The position numbers and the translations under genes were made by a program. Of a DNA stretch of 64,000 nt, positions 12,811 to 26,545 are shown in pieces. The notes beneath the pieces are model-generated. The model saw only the letters and a list, made by a program, of their open reading frames with translations, ran no database searches and had not been told where the DNA came from. The first letter of the stretch is position 1, and each line of letters opens with the position of its first letter. Source of the DNA: Talpa occidentalis (Eukaryota > Chordata > Mammalia > Eulipotyphla > Talpidae); contig NW_023601322.1 in assembly GCF_014898055.3 (NCBI RefSeq), positions 73,746,740 to 73,810,739 on the forward strand. Reading direction: 5' to 3'.

Positions 12811-13814
12811 ATAAAGTAAATGTACCCCTCTAGCCTGGGGCCAAGTGAGAAGAGAAGCTGCTCACATTCCCCAGGAAACAACGAGTCACCCACACACGCA
12901 GGGCGTCCAGATGGCAGACAGAGCGATTCAGCCGCTAGATTCGCTTATAAATGCCAGCCAGTGGCAAGGCCTGTGTCAGAGCCTAGAGCCAAGACTCTTG
13001 GGGGCCTAGAGGGCGGCGAGGTAGCCATGAGTACAGCACAGTGCGGCAGGTTTTATATGAGGAGGAGGGAGCTATTTCTGGGGGCTGGAGGAAGATGCTA
13101 TAGCTGGCCTTCAGGAGACAAGGGAAAACAGGAGAGTGGAGTGATCGTGGGGGCTGGAATAGGGTAGGCCTTGAATGCTAGCCTAAGGGGTCTTGGCTGT
13201 ACCCTGCAGACAGTGGGAACCGTAGATTTTGCATCAGGGTATGGCACAGCCAGGGATGTGTCCTGCAGGACCCCTGAACCCTTCCAGCCTGAGATTAAGC
13301 AGGTACCCAAGGGGAACCCCAAATTAGTGGAACCTAGGAGTCTTCCTTCTTGCAGATTTCCCAGGTGGCACATTCAGAGTGGAGCGGGCTGTCTTGTGCT
13401 CCTGCCTCAGTTTTCCTCCTCATGGCCATAGCTCAGATCCCAGAGCCTTCACCTTCTCAGGCAGTCAGGAGGTTCAGCATGGACCTGTAGCACTTCCTGA
13501 GGGTGCCTGAGCCACCTAGTCCTTTGCAGGAGGTCTCAGCTTCACCCCAGCCCAGCTCACATGAGGTGCCCTGCCTCAGTCACACCTGGGAAAACAATCC
13601 CCCCCTGAGCCAAGAGGAGCAAGAGGGACTCCTAGTGCCAATCCCCAGAGCAGGCATCAGCCAAGGTGAGTAGCAGCCCAGAGGATTCACTACCCTGCCT
13701 CTCAGCAGAGCTTCTGGATTATAGTGTGTCCTTCTGATGAGAAATCAATAGTTTCTACTCACACACATATTCTCCAGAGCTAACAAAGAGCCCCAGAAAT
13801 TTGTTTACATCCCA

Positions 13815-14150
13815 TAACAACAGCGGCTTTTTTGGTCTCACTCATAGCAGGAATTTAGAAAACCTAAATAAGGGACCAGGAAAAAGACTAATTATAATAA
13901 AGTAAAAATCAAAATCAACAAGCAACTGTAAACCAGAGACACACTACGGGGTGGAGAGGCGGGGAGAAGGGCGTAAACTCAAAACAAGGGTGGTGGGAAT
14001 TGTATGGGGACTATAACCAAGATGAAAATGCAGACATTGCACAAAAATGAAAAATGATGTATGTAAAATAAAATATATATAAAATATATATAAATATAAA
14101 AAATATATAAAATTTTTAAAAATTAAATTTAAAAAATTAGGAAGCAGTAA
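13815..14150 (+). mobile_element. L1 3' end, 5'-truncated, sense orientation
   Basis: The text from 'ctcactcatagcaggaattt' through 'agggaccaggaaaaagacta' and 'aaaatcaaaatcaacaag' matches the reverse complement of the full-length L1's 3' end at 28628-28830. It is followed by an A/T-rich tail (14056-14140). The copy holds only the last ORF2 codons and the 3'UTR. Confidence 0.75.
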
Positions 14151-14152
14151 GG

Positions 14153-14350
14153 GGGCCTCCCTGGTGGCCTAGGGGTTAAGTCTTAGCTTTATTACAGCTA
14201 AGCCCTGAGTTCCCGGACAGTATGAGTTCCGGGCCAGGGAGCAGCCCACATGGTGCAGCAGACCTCTCTTGACTCGCCCGCTGCTCCCCTCAGCAGTGTG
14301 TTTCAGTCCGCCCACCTCTTCTGCCCCCCACTCTGTCTCTGGTGAATCCT
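14153..14350 (+). mobile_element. tRNA-derived SINE, 3'-truncated
   Basis: It begins 'gggcctccctggtggcct', the 5' end shared by all SINE copies in the window, and keeps the 'gcagcccacatggtgcagca' and 'cagcagtgtgtttcagtc' segments. It stops near 'ctctgtctctggtgaatcct' with no A-rich tail. It sits directly after the A-rich tail of an L1 3' end. Confidence 0.8.
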
Positions 14351-15439
14351 GCACGGGAGCCAGGAACACCCAATCCCACACAGGTATCTCCTTGTGACCA
14401 GGACCACAGAGCCCTGCTTTTCCCACATGAGCTGCCCCGTGTCCCGTCTCCTGAGCCCAGCAGCCATGGTTGTGGGGCTGAGGCTGGGGCCTATCTCAGA
14501 GTCAGGCCTATAGGCTCCTCCTACAAGCCTGGCCTCCGCGTATTCTGGGGAGGTGGGGGAAGATGCCTCCCTTCCTGCAGAAACACAACATGCAAGTCCA
14601 TTTGAGGCCTCAGCCCCTCCGCACAGGCCACGCAGCAGCCACTGCGCTGAAGTGAAGTGACAGCCCCTAAACCCAGGGTGCACCTCCTGCCTCTACTACA
14701 TGGCCTGCCCTCCCCTCATCCCTAAGTGTCTCCCTCACTCTCCCTCACGATCCTCAAGCACAGGGGCCTTGCCCGTGAGGAGAGCAGGAGCAGAGAGAGA
14801 ACATTCCCACAGTCACAGAAAATACCTGTGACCTGCTGCGTCCTCGCAGCTGTAAACACGGGTGCTTCTGCTCATCAGCACGAAACACCCCCCGCCCCCA
14901 ATATGGGGCAAAGTTCTGCTGTGCCGGCCCCTTCACAGCCGCATCCCACTGAGCCCTTACAGCTCTGTGAAGTCAGTGGGGTCCAGGAACTTGGCAACGC
15001 CTGCAGCCGGCCTTGCTCACCCCAACATTGCCTACAAAGTTCTCCCTCAGGGACCCAGTGGCCTGTCTCTTGCTTCAGCAGTGACACCTCAGCGCCAGGC
15101 TCCAGCAGGATGTGTCACTGTGTGTAGATGACACGCCGCTTCTTACTGGCCTCTGGCCTCTGCCCCTGCAGGGAAGGGGAGAGAAGGCTCTCAGACCAGG
15201 CCACGGAATTGTTGCCCAGTACATTCTCAGGGTGAGGAAACATTTTTCAAGTGTGATCTTCTTAAAAAAAAAACAAAAAGTCTTGTAACAAGCCCAGTAT
15301 ATCTCAAATGACTTGAAAGAGACACTGTTTTTCGCTGTTTTTTTCTTTCACCAAATCTCACTGTTTGGGGCTTTCAAATGTCGGCAGGCACAGAACAGTG
15401 ATAAAAGCAGAAACACAAAACCCATTAGAAGAAAGTATT

Positions 15440-15660
15440 TGTGGCAGTGTTTGAAGGATGTGTTAAGAGGTTCACTTTCCCCCCATGCCTAAATGGTGTA
15501 AAACCTGGAACAAATAATTGTAATGAAGCATATGCTCTCAGCCAGTTCTTCTTTGCAAGTGAGTTATTAAAAAGACCAAAAGAGAGTGATTTAGGAGCTC
15601 ATGACTCATTTAATTTTTATTGTCTTTATATGAACCAGTCATGAATCCATTGTAAAAAGA
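15440..15660. other. AT-rich unique block
   Basis: The block includes 'aacaaataattgtaatga' and 'atgactcatttaattttt' (an AP-1-like TGACTCA at 15602). No repeat family was recognised. It is a candidate regulatory element only. Confidence 0.2.
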
Positions 15661-17684
15661 TGAGAGGCGTTTGATGAGCATGGAGAGCTGTTTGCAACAC
15701 TATAGACAGTGGTGGTGGGTTCTGCATTAAAATAATCTCATTAAGCGCTTGGGTACATTTTGTTTTAAAATCTTGGAAAACACAATACTTGAAGCACTCA
15801 AAGTCTTCGGCCAATTCTCTCCAGCTCGTGTCAGAAATTCTGGTTGCAGATGAACATCCAGTTCTTTTTTGAGATTTGGATGAACTCGGACCACTAGGAG
15901 TGTTGGCCAGAGACAAGGCCCCGGTCATGGCAACCCCGACCTGTGCAACTCATAGGGACTCTACCCCTGCAAGCTCCTCTTCTGCCCTGTGCATTCTCGC
16001 TGGCCCCCTCAGGGATACCTCTCTTCCTTCCCGGCACTGGCTTCAAGGCTTCACGTGTGCTCCCTCACCACCTGCAGCCCCAGCTCAGAGGCACAGGATC
16101 CCACACAAAGGTTCTGACCCAGCTTTCAGACCCTGAACACAGAACCCAAATCAGAGCCAAGCCCTTGCCCTGCCTGGGTTCCTCTCAGCCTCACACGGGG
16201 GTGCTCCCAGGCCTACATGTTTTCAGGCATTATGTGCTGCAGGTAGCACTGCAGTAGACATCTGTAGACACAGTTTGTGGAAGTCTGTAAGCTGAGTTCT
16301 CCGGAGTGGAAGGGCTGTGTCTGGGGGAGGGCACACCTTCAGGTTTCGTCAATATCATCGACTCTCCCTGCACAGAGGTTACTCCAGCTTGTGCTCTTTC
16401 CAACAGTATGTAAGTTTTAGACCCTATATCAGGGGAAAATTCCTGATTGCAAGCTTTATTGGTCCCTGAAATGAACCGTGAAAGGAAATCTAATCAAATC
16501 CTCCCTGGAATATTTCAAGGACAGTAGGAATGGTACTCGGCTGTCTTAGCTGAGAGTGTGGTCCAGGTTAGAGGAGCTAAAATGCTCGGTGAGGCCCTCT
16601 CCACCTGGGGATTCCTGTCCAAGCATCCCAGGAGGAGTTGCAGGTTTCCCGGATGAAGGACGCAGGTTCAAGGCCACCTGGAATGTCGGTTGGCTGCTGC
16701 CCGCACAGCCCAACATCTGAGACTCTTCCCTCCCCAGCTGAGCATGCCAGACTGTCTGGGTAAGGATCCAGAGCCCCACCCAGGGCCCATGAGCTACTTC
16801 CCACCCACATGCTACTCTGGAGTCCTGGCTAGTCGGGAGGTGCTGGCTTCTGGTCTGTGACATGAGGCCTGGTGATCAAAGCAGGGTCTGTGACATGAGG
16901 CTTCTGTTGCAGGTGCCAGACCTGTGTGTACTTGAACACTCAAGCTTGAGCCCAGGCCCAATGCTCACTTTCCATGTAGTCAGGTCAGAATATCCCTGTT
17001 TGTGTTAGAGCCGACTCCAAAGCCAGAGAAAACAGTCCTACTACAGCCCTCACTTGTGATACCAATCGCAAGCCTGGAGAGTTCCTGAAACTCCCTTCAG
17101 GTCTGTCAGTTTGCCAGGAGGGCTCTCAGACTCTCTGAGAGCTGTTCCACGCACAGTGACAGCGTATGGTAGGGAAGGAGTGCAGACTGAAATCAGCCAA
17201 GGGATGAAGCCCACAGGGCGGATTCCAGGGGGCCCCAAGCCTAGCGCTTCTGTTGTTCTCCCCCAGTAAGGTCAGAGACCTCTTTCTTTCCAGGACCCAC
17301 GTGTGACAGTATGTACAGTATTCACAACCAGGGAAGCGAACCTCCCCTCCAGCCTCTCCCCCCCATCCCGGCCTGGCTGCCCGGGTTTTCACTAGAGCTT
17401 CATCACATGCGACTCCAGTCTCCAGCCCTCAGGAGGCAAAACGGACACCCCAGGGCCCAGAACCCCCATCACAGGTCACATGTCACATCCTTAGACATCC
17501 TGAGATGGTCTGGTGACCAAAGTCCCCAGGCAAACAAAGGAACCCTATGAGGCAGGACATTCAGGGCCTAGGGCTCAGCTCCCACCAGCTGGGGTCAGAG
17601 GTCGGTCCTCTCTCTGGGAAACACTGTTGCACTCCCTCTTTTTTCAAGGCTCCCCAGGAAGCAGCACACTTGGCTGATGTGCTT

Positions 17685-17800
17685 CCAATCATTCAACAAG
17701 CACTAACTGAGCACCAGTTGTGCCCCAAACACCATGCTTTGGGAACAATACAGCGATGCACTGTCATGGGGAGAGTGACCACATCACTCTCCAGCCAGTG
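17685..17800 (-). repeat. L2-like relic
   Basis: 'cattcaacaagcactaactg', 'agcaccagttgtgcccc' and 'gggaacaatacagcgatg' follow the antisense L2 3'-end pattern (transition to 'gggatacagcagtgaac' in typical copies). Confidence 0.45.
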
Positions 17801-18319
17801 ACCACCCAGCCCCTGCCGTCCAGGAGAAGCCCTTCCCTCAGCACCTCCCCTCTCATTTGCAGCCCCACTGCTGGGCCTGGGCCTGAGCATGGGCAGCAGG
17901 ACAGACCCACTCTGGGGTGCTCCCCCAGAGCATGACTGTTCCTGGGGGCTCAGCAGCTACTACGGGATCAAGTCACATCGCGAGGACTTCTTTTATAAGT
18001 GGACAATGAGCAAGAGGATTTGTTCTGTGGCGCCTTGCAGAGCGGCACATCTATCCTGTGAGGGGCTGAAGGAAGTGGCGGGCAAGGAGCCCCAGTGTGG
18101 GTCAGGGTGGTCAGCTGGGAGCCTGCAGCAGGTGTGAGGCAAAGGGCACGTTTGTGCTTGCTGTGTGTGCCCCATGAGGCTTCTCATCCTCACGTGACTG
18201 GGTGGTAGACGTGAACATTAATCTGAGTACAGATGCCTTCCAGGACAGGCCTCGATATTTGGCGGGGGTTGGGGGGGGGAGGTTTGCTGTTGTTTTTTAA
18301 AGACAGGAATGTCCCTATT

Positions 18320-18596
18320 CTTTTTTTCTTTTTTTAAGATTTATTTATTTATTTATACAAGAACCGGGGTACAGGCCAGATCTGCAGGAGGGTGAGAGGA
18401 TTCACCAGAGACAGAGCGGGGAACAGAACAGGCAGACTGACGAAATACACTGCTGAGGGGAGCCGCGGGCGAGACAGGAGAGGTCTGCCGCGCCATGTGG
18501 GACCCTCGCTGGCCGGCCAGAATCTAACCCACGCTGCAGAGGCTGCGGACAGCTTCACAGCGCAGCGCTCAACTGCCTGCTCCACCAGGGGGGCCC
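18320..18596 (-). mobile_element. tRNA-derived SINE
   Basis: A full copy in minus orientation. The T-rich tail comes first (18321-18357), then 'ggggtacaggccagatctgc', 'attcaccagagacagagcgg', 'aatacactgctgaggggagc' and the 5' end 'caccaggggggccc'. A short CCCTATT lies on both sides (18313-18319 and 18594-18600), which looks like a target-site duplication. Confidence 0.88.
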
Positions 18597-18939
18597 TATT
18601 GTTGTTTTTTTAATCAGAGCTGTTTAGGGTTGCTGCAGGGGCGATGTTAGGGTCAGGGACATTCTGGGGCCAGCGGGCACCAGTTCAGAGGAAGGGCCCT
18701 TCATACTCCATCCTTCCCAGAAAGCTGGGGCTGCTCCTGAGGAGGGCAGAGTTGGGGAAACTGAGTTAACGTGTCTAAACTGGGCTTTCATTGATTGTGT
18801 CGTCAACCTAAACTCAGTCATCCCAGAGTCCTGTATTTGAGATTGAGTGACTGAAAATTCAGCATCCATAACTCATCTTATTACCAAGACCTGACCCCCG
18901 GGCGTGACTGTGACAGCCTCCCCTGGCTCAGCTCTTCTT

Positions 18940-19440
18940 AAATATTGTTCCACACTTAAGCTCATCTAATTACTTTCTTTATTAAGAGCAGATAGTTAGA
19001 AAATAGCTTTTTAAAAGCAAAAACCATGTCTTTAAGTAAAATTGTCTCTTTCCCGAAGATGGATGTGCATCAATACAAAGAATAGTCTAATCTGGCATCT
19101 GTTTACTCCTGGAAGGAACCTTGATTTTGCTAATACATTTCTATGCATCAGAACGAAAAAAAAGCCATCCATAAAAAGACAATTACAGAGATGCAATCAA
19201 GCATTGATAGCAGTATTCAGACACATCTCAAAGAACATTCAGGAGAGGAAGGATTGCGGGTTTAGTTTTATGTAGCTTCTTATAAATCAATTTTTAAAGT
19301 AATTTCCTCACATCCAATGAGGTAAATTTGATTTCTGTAGCCAGTATTCATGTTCCAGAAAACAATATGCACTTTGTTCTATAATTATATGATGCCTATT
19401 GTTTTAGCCCAGAGACATTATGTTATTTATTACACTGTCG
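18940..19440. other. AT-rich unique block
   Basis: About 500 bp of AT-rich DNA with words such as CTAATTAC and 'atttttaaagtaatttcctc'. No repeat family or coding frame was recognised. It could be old unclassified repeat or a conserved non-coding element. Confidence 0.2.
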
Positions 19441-19889
19441 GGTTCTCCCTGGGGCCTAAGTCAAGAGCTGGTAATGAGTCAGTTGCAGAAAGTAGAACTC
19501 CAGAACCTACAGCCACCCCATGTGTCCTTGGGGAGCTGAGCCCACCCCCAGCACCTGAGTTTCCCCCAGGGGCTATGCCTATGCTTCCAGAGTGGTGAGG
19601 AAAACAGGCTGCCAGGTGAAATGACTTTGTTAGGGGTCCAGGCTGGGGTTCCAGGCTCAGGATTTCCCCTGTGCTCTGAGCTGAACGTTCTCCTGGTCAG
19701 CTCCTGAGGAACACAGCATGGAAGAGGTAGGGATGCAGGATGAGCCTAGAGACCAGTTCTCTGCCTTCCTACCTGATGCCTCATTTTGAACCTAGGACAC
19801 TGGCAATATTGGGGAGGGTGAGAAGGTAAGAGGTGGGCGCCCCATTGCCAAACCCGCAGGCTGGGAACCAGAACATGGACCTTGCAGAG

Positions 19890-20050
19890 GGGTCAGGGCC
19901 TGGCACAGTCCACTTGGTGAAGACCTATTGAGGGCCCCGATGTGCCAGGCCCAGTGTCGGGGGCCTCTCACAGAGGAATGGGGAGACAGACACAAACGAG
20001 GCCAATATAACAAGCAGTGTGCTAAATGGTAGTGAGTGTGTGGAAGAGAG
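19890..20050 (-). repeat. L2-like relic
   Basis: 'gatgtgccaggcccagtgtc', 'gaatggggagacagacacaa' and 'aagcagtgtgctaaatgg' fit the antisense L2 3'-end pattern. Confidence 0.45.
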
Positions 20051-21116
20051 GATTAAACCAGGTGATATATGTTGTTTTTCTGTACACAATGGCTTGAGAC
20101 TAAGCCGGTATCATTTCCTCATCCCCCTCTGTCACTGACCTGGGGGAACCTGAGCGTCAGACAGCCTGAGGGGTGCTGGTGGTCCCCCTGGCCAAACAAG
20201 CCCATCTAGGGGCAGCATGATGGGATACCGGAGCCCAAAACAAGCTTTGAGGGCCTCGCAGTGAGGAAGGGCTGTGTGGGTGAGGGCTCAGAAAGGCAAT
20301 GTGGAGGACAAGGCTGGGGGCAACAACTGCAGGCTCCTTGAGTAAGCATTTGAGATCCAGTCGGTTCTGGGAAGGTGGAGGGACTCCCAAGGCAGGGACT
20401 GCACCCACCCTCCCAACCCACTTTCAAGATGTCCTCCCACCACCGAGACACCAGGGAAAATATATTTTCCTCCAGACTTAGGTTTTGACATAGGAACAGC
20501 TTAAACTAGAAATATGTCAGGCCTAGAATTGACTAACCATTAACTTTTCATAGGCAACTCAGGTATGAACCCTTTATGACTTTGTTATGACACTTGACAA
20601 ATCAGTTGCCCCGTGTTTTATTTTTATTATTGAAGCTTCCACTGTGATAGGAATGGTTTTGGGTTTTGGGGTTATTTTGTTGTTGTTGTTGTTTTTTAAG
20701 CAGAACTATTTCAGAGAAAACACACACAGCCCCAGCAGCACTCTCCAATATTTTATTCCTCCGGGAGGATGCTGCCAGCTGGTTTTCCCCCATACTGGCC
20801 CACATGCCTGCACTGCCCACCTCCCGCCTCGGCCCGGGCCCCAGCCTCACTCTGGCTGAGCAAGGTGAGGGGCAGCGTGAAATGAAGGAGGACCAGCAGC
20901 TGGCCTGTGGCTGCCCTTGAACACCACTGTGCTGTGCTGACAGTGGCCTCTCCTCCCTCCTGCTGGCTGACCACTGCTGTGGAAGAAGGAAGCTCAGAAA
21001 GACAGGGTCACGGCAGGAGGAGCAGTTGGGGGGTCAAGAGGAGCTTTGCAGGTTCTGTTAATAATACAAGAAAAGCAGCCTCCCCCACCTAGGCCATGCT
21101 TCCCAGTTTAAAACAC

Positions 21117-21475
21117 GGATTCAGTTATTCAGCAATCAAAAAAGATAAACTCATGCCATTCGCAGCAACGTGGATAGAGCTAGAAGGAATTATGCTCAGT
21201 GAAATAAGCCAGAAGGAAAAAGAAAAATATCGGATGGTTTCACTTATAGCAGGAATATAGGGGGACCAAATAAGACATCAGTGTAAAAAAATAATAACAG
21301 CATAAAACACAACAAAGCAAAAATGGACAATTATAAATCAGAGACATCCTGCAGGGGAGGAATAGGGAGCACAGAGGACTGAGGTGATGGTGCATGGGTG
21401 CATCGGTGAAGGAAACTATGGGTACTACACCTGACGGGGGTGGGGAGAAGCAAATATTGTTTAAAAATGAAAAAT
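21117..21475 (+). mobile_element. L1 3' end, 5'-truncated, sense orientation
   Basis: The region encodes the familiar L1 ORF2 tail in + orientation: 'cagcaacgtggatagagcta', 'gtgaaataagccagaagg' and 'tatcggatggtttcactt'. A 3'UTR-like stretch follows, ending 'tttaaaaatgaaaaatg'. It starts around 'attcagcaatcaaaaaaga' and so holds only the end of ORF2. The 3'UTR differs from that of the young L1, so it is an older or different subfamily. Confidence 0.75.
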
Positions 21476-22471
21476 GCCTCAGCTCAGGCCTCGCTGAACA
21501 GCACCTGAGCAGGTGACAGGTTTGCTGTGGGTCTCGCCACCCATGTGTCACCAGGACTCCTGGGGACTGGGCAGAATGAACCCACCTGGTAACCACACCC
21601 ACAAGCCAAGTGCTCTCTTGGGCCAGTCCCTGTGCTAATGCGTCCACGGACTCTCCCATCCTCACTGAGGAGCAGTGCCAGGGCTTAAGCGGAGGCCTAA
21701 GTCCCGAGTCTGGGCATGGGTCTTCACCAATCACTCCTGGCAGCCGGCACTCACCTCCGTTTCTCACCAGTAAGCCAGGACCACCTCTGGCCCTCAGCTC
21801 TGAGCACCACACCTCAGAGGGCTTCGGTAGCTAAAGGCAGACCTGATGATGGGCCTCCCTGAAACTGGCTCATTCTTTTCCTCAGCATGTCTGAGCTAGT
21901 GCCCAGCAGTGCCCAAGTGCTCATCAGGGGATCCTGATGAGCCAGAAGCCCCCTTTTGCGCCCCCAACCCCCCCAGGCACTGGACCGTGTGTGTGGGGCT
22001 GCAGAGGTCACAGGGACAAAGCTTCCGGAGCCATCTCTCACAGAGCCCCGGTGTCAGCCTTTCCTGGCCATCATTTACCTCTTAGCCCTTGGTTTTTGCC
22101 CCATTTTCCTCAGAGTTTGGTTCCCTTCTTGTGGGTTATCCAGATCTCTATAAGCTGCCTGAAATCATTTAGGGGTCAAGATGGAGTCTAACAGAGTGTT
22201 CAGTAAACTACAGGTTGAGGGTCAGCTCTGGCCCAACATCTTTTTTTTAATAAAATGTCACTGGAAAAGTGACACTTATAAATTTTTGTATTGTTGTGGC
22301 CATTTTCATGCTGTTAAGATGCTGACAGAAGTCGCATGGCCCACAAAGTGAGAAATATTTGCTATCTGGCCCTTTAAAAAAGGTTGCCCTCCGAAACAAG
22401 CCCCGCCCCCGCCTCAGGGGGGGGGGGCAGAATAAATTGAGGGCCAGGTGCGCCCACTTGCTGGAGATTGA

Positions 22472-22873
<402 letters not shown>

Positions 22874-25364
22874 TAGTAATGGCTCCGTGCATGTTGTCCC
22901 CTCAAAGCCTCCCCAGAATGCTGTTCAGAACACCCCCTCCTGTAGTCTGTGTCCTTCAGCGCCTGACCCCCAAGAACCCATCTCTCTCATCAGTCAAGGG
23001 GAACGGGGAGCAAAGGGCAGTCTGCCGACGGATGCCAGTACCTGGCTTCACCCGAAGCGTCTCAGGGGCCCAGGCTGAGTGCTCAGTACAAGACCCAGCA
23101 GCCACCCTAGAAGGTGGAGGGGGACGTGGCGTGCGGGTTCTGAGATCCGGAGGAGAAGCAAAAACTGTCTACATCCACCACTCCCCGCCCTGGCAGTGTG
23201 GGTGCTCATCCCCTTGGGAGGCGCTCTTGGTTCCCATGGGGGCTACTTCCCATCTCCCTCCCCAGGAGGCTCTATAAGCCTTGGCTTGGGCTAGAGCAGG
23301 GCTGGGGGGTTTGCTGTGGTACTCGGGGCGGGGTGGGGGGGGCTGTGTTCACAATCCTGGGGGGTTTGCTGTGGTTCTGGGGGGGCGAGGGGCCTGTGTT
23401 GTTCGCACTCCTGGGGACTGGGCAGATGAGCCCACCTGGTGACGACATCAGCAGTAGCCTGTGTTTTCAGAGCGTTCCCTTTGGCCAGTCCCGGCGCTAA
23501 TGCATCTCATGGACATCCAGTGGGTGTATTTTAACACACTTTATGGATGTTTCTAAGTGAGGTCACTCGCCTGCGGCCACCCCTCTGGTAGATGGCAGTC
23601 TAGAACCTGCGGTCATGCTGGGCACCCACCCCAGCAACTCCAGCCATCAGCACTGTCTCCCCACCACACCCTGGGGGACAGACCATCCCCCCCCCCCCAC
23701 CCCAGGGAATCAGGCTCGTCCAGCCAGGTCCATCACTGAGCAGGCCTGAGCAGGGTGCTCACGTGGTAGAGAAAATAGTGTCGAAGCTCCAAGTCAGCTG
23801 CAGACCCTTCGAGCCAGCTGCTGCTCGGGCCGCTGCTCTGAGGATAAAGTGAGCAAGGAGACAAGAGTGGTTACATCATGGGATTCAGTTGTGCTTACTG
23901 CTGGGATTTAGGGTGACAAGCTACTTAAGGACAACGGGGTGAGCTCAGCTTGCCTCTATATTTACCCTACAGCATGTTTTAGGGATTTTTATATTCATAT
24001 GTGCCTAAGCCATATTTTATTAGTTTTTCCCTTGAGCTGGAACAGACTTAATCCTTTGTGGTTTCATAGATAATGCTTGTTGGCTTGAGTCCAGGCCTAC
24101 ATTGAAATCTCCGGATTTCACTGGAAATAATCCAAAGGTTGCTAGTTATCACACTCCCTGGGTGAGTCTGCAGAGGCTGCTCTGAGGTGCAGCCTCAGGC
24201 AGCGCCCGGCCTCTCCCCTAGCAGGGCCGCTCCAAGGACAGAGCTTGTGTGGCGCCCACAAAGAGAGCCGCCTCATTTAAAACCAGCTTGTGGGCCCAGC
24301 CTCTTACTATATGGGTAAATGATCACCAAATTACTGCACCTGGTTTGCTCCAGTTCCCTCAGGTCCTCAGAAGAGTCTGGAAAAGGGGGAAAAAATGTTC
24401 CCAGATCCTCAGTTAAGTCCATCTTGGGCCCCCACTTGCCAAGAATGGGGGCCACAAGGGCAGGACTTGAGCCTCCTCCCCTTTACTTCTTCCAGAGCAG
24501 ACCTGGGAGGGAGGGGAGCCATGTGCCAGGAACCTAAGTACCTCACAGCTGGAAGTCTGTAAGACCTCAGGCTTCTGGAGCAGATCTGGCCTTCAGTTCC
24601 TAAATGTTAAGTGGAAAGACCATGGCACCAGGAGGCCCTTCAGCGTGTGTACCCCAGGATTCTGTCACTGGGCTTATCACATGGGTGAGCCAGCTCCTTA
24701 CTTCCAGTTCTTAATCCAGGAAGCAGGCCCATGAACACCGTGGGGCCGCAAGGCTCGTGGGGAACAGACCCTTCCTGCCAGGTGGCAAGTAGACTGGCAC
24801 CAACTGGGGAACCCCACGCTGGCCCTCCCACCCCCCAGCACTCAGTCACTTAGTCTCAATTGCAGAGGCTGCTCTTGGCCCCGGGGAAAGCCTAAACAAA
24901 GCAAAATCTTCCCTCTGAGATCCAAAGAGAGGCCACTTGTGATCCATTTCCTAATTGCTGAGAGATTTAAGACTTCTCTTCCAGCCAAAGTACTATCAAT
25001 AGAATTGGAGGGAGCAGCTGGGGCCTCTGTGTCTGTGATTGGTTTTCTACCTCATTAAATAGGCTTTCTGCGCTCGGCTCCCACGGCTGCTGGGCTGGAC
25101 CATTCAGTGGCCAAGCTCCAGGACCCCACGCAGTCCAGGGCTGGGCTGGCTCCCAGGCACTTGGGCGGGATTTGGGTCCACTAACCAGCTTCCTCTTGGG
25201 TGCCTCCCAAGGACACACAGCCATTGTCAGCCAACCTGGGAGCGAGACAGGAGGTTTTCAAAGTATTCTGGAAGTTAAGTTTCTCTGTTGGACTTCAAGG
25301 GGAAAAGAAATCATTATCTGTGTGGGAAGATGTTGAAAATAGAATGGTGTGAAAGACACAGTTA

Positions 25365-25530
25365 TGGTAACATTTACTGAAAACCTACTGGGCGCTGAGC
25401 CTGTGTCACAGATGAAGACATGGGGCTCAGAACGGTGAAGTGATTTGCCCAGGCCTCCAGTCCTGTAGTGAGGAATTGCAGAGCAGACTTGACCCCAGCA
25501 CCCAGAATCCTGAGCCCTGTACTGCCCCGC
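25365..25530 (-). repeat. MIR SINE relic
   Basis: The antisense MIR order is visible: 'catttactgaaaacctactg', 'ggcgctgagcctgtgtc', 'acagatgaagacatgggg', 'gaagtgatttgcccaggc' and a following 'gcagagcagacttgaccc'. Confidence 0.65.
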
Positions 25531-26389
25531 CCATAGGAAGCCCCATTGTGTTGTTGCTGATGGAGAATCCAAACGGAGGCATTAGGGGTGCTCGGGCAGC
25601 AGGTCAATGTTGAGCTGTTCTGGGCTGTACTCTCTGAGGGCAGGGCAGGAACTCTCTCTCGTTTCTCTGCCTCTAGTGCCCAGTGCCAGCCTGGTCAGAC
25701 AGCTGGCCTGGTGATAAAGGCCTCGCCCCTGCCCTCCGCAGGACTGAAGTTGGTTGTCACAGGGCCTGGTGCCATGAGCTGAAGGTGGCGCACAGCAGAT
25801 CACTGTGCACACCCCCCATGCTGCTCCACTTCCCGGCAGGGAGGACCCTGCAGAAGTTCCCCGGAGGCAATGGGCAAGCAGAACTATGTGGGCTGTGACT
25901 TAGAGCCTGAATGGGGTGGCTTTCAGGCAGGGGGACCTAGGAAAGCTGGGGACAAAAGGGAGCTCAGGATGGAAGCAGCCCTGCTTGCAAAGGAACCTCA
26001 CCAGGAAGGAGTGTGAAGACAGAACACTCATCTGTGGGGCTTGTTCCTTTTTACTATCTACCCTAAGCCTGAGTCAAAAACTTAAAGGATGGCCCTGAGC
26101 CACTTGGGTGGAATTCGGTGCAGTGCTCAGCAGGGCTGCTTGCTGGTGGTCCACTTTGGCCCTGTCTTGGTCTGGCAGGAGGCCTGTGGCCTACTGAGCT
26201 CAGGCAGTGCCTTAGACATCCTGACCAGAACGATGTTCTGTGTCTGTATCTCCAGCCAGCTTCTCACTGAGAGGGAAGATAGGAAGGAGAGCATGAAGGG
26301 AAGAGAGGGCCCCATAGATAGACCAGGAGCTGGACCGAGGCACAGTACAGACCCTAGCTGGCAACACCTCTGTCAGAGGATTAACACAT

Positions 26390-26545
26390 GAGCTAGACAG
26401 ACCAGGGTTCACGTCTTAGAGCAAGTACTTCCTTGACATACAGTTTCAGGCAAGTAACGTCATCTGTGAAATGGGAATAACAATTATACCTCCCAATAAG
26501 ACAAGTATGTATAAGATGCTTGGAAAATGCCTGGCAAAAATACAC
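26390..26545 (+). repeat. MIR SINE relic
   Basis: It contains 'gacagaccagggttcacg', 'tcatctgtgaaatgggaata' and 'ataagatgcttggaaaatgc' in MIR order, ending near 'cctggcaaaaatac'. Confidence 0.65.
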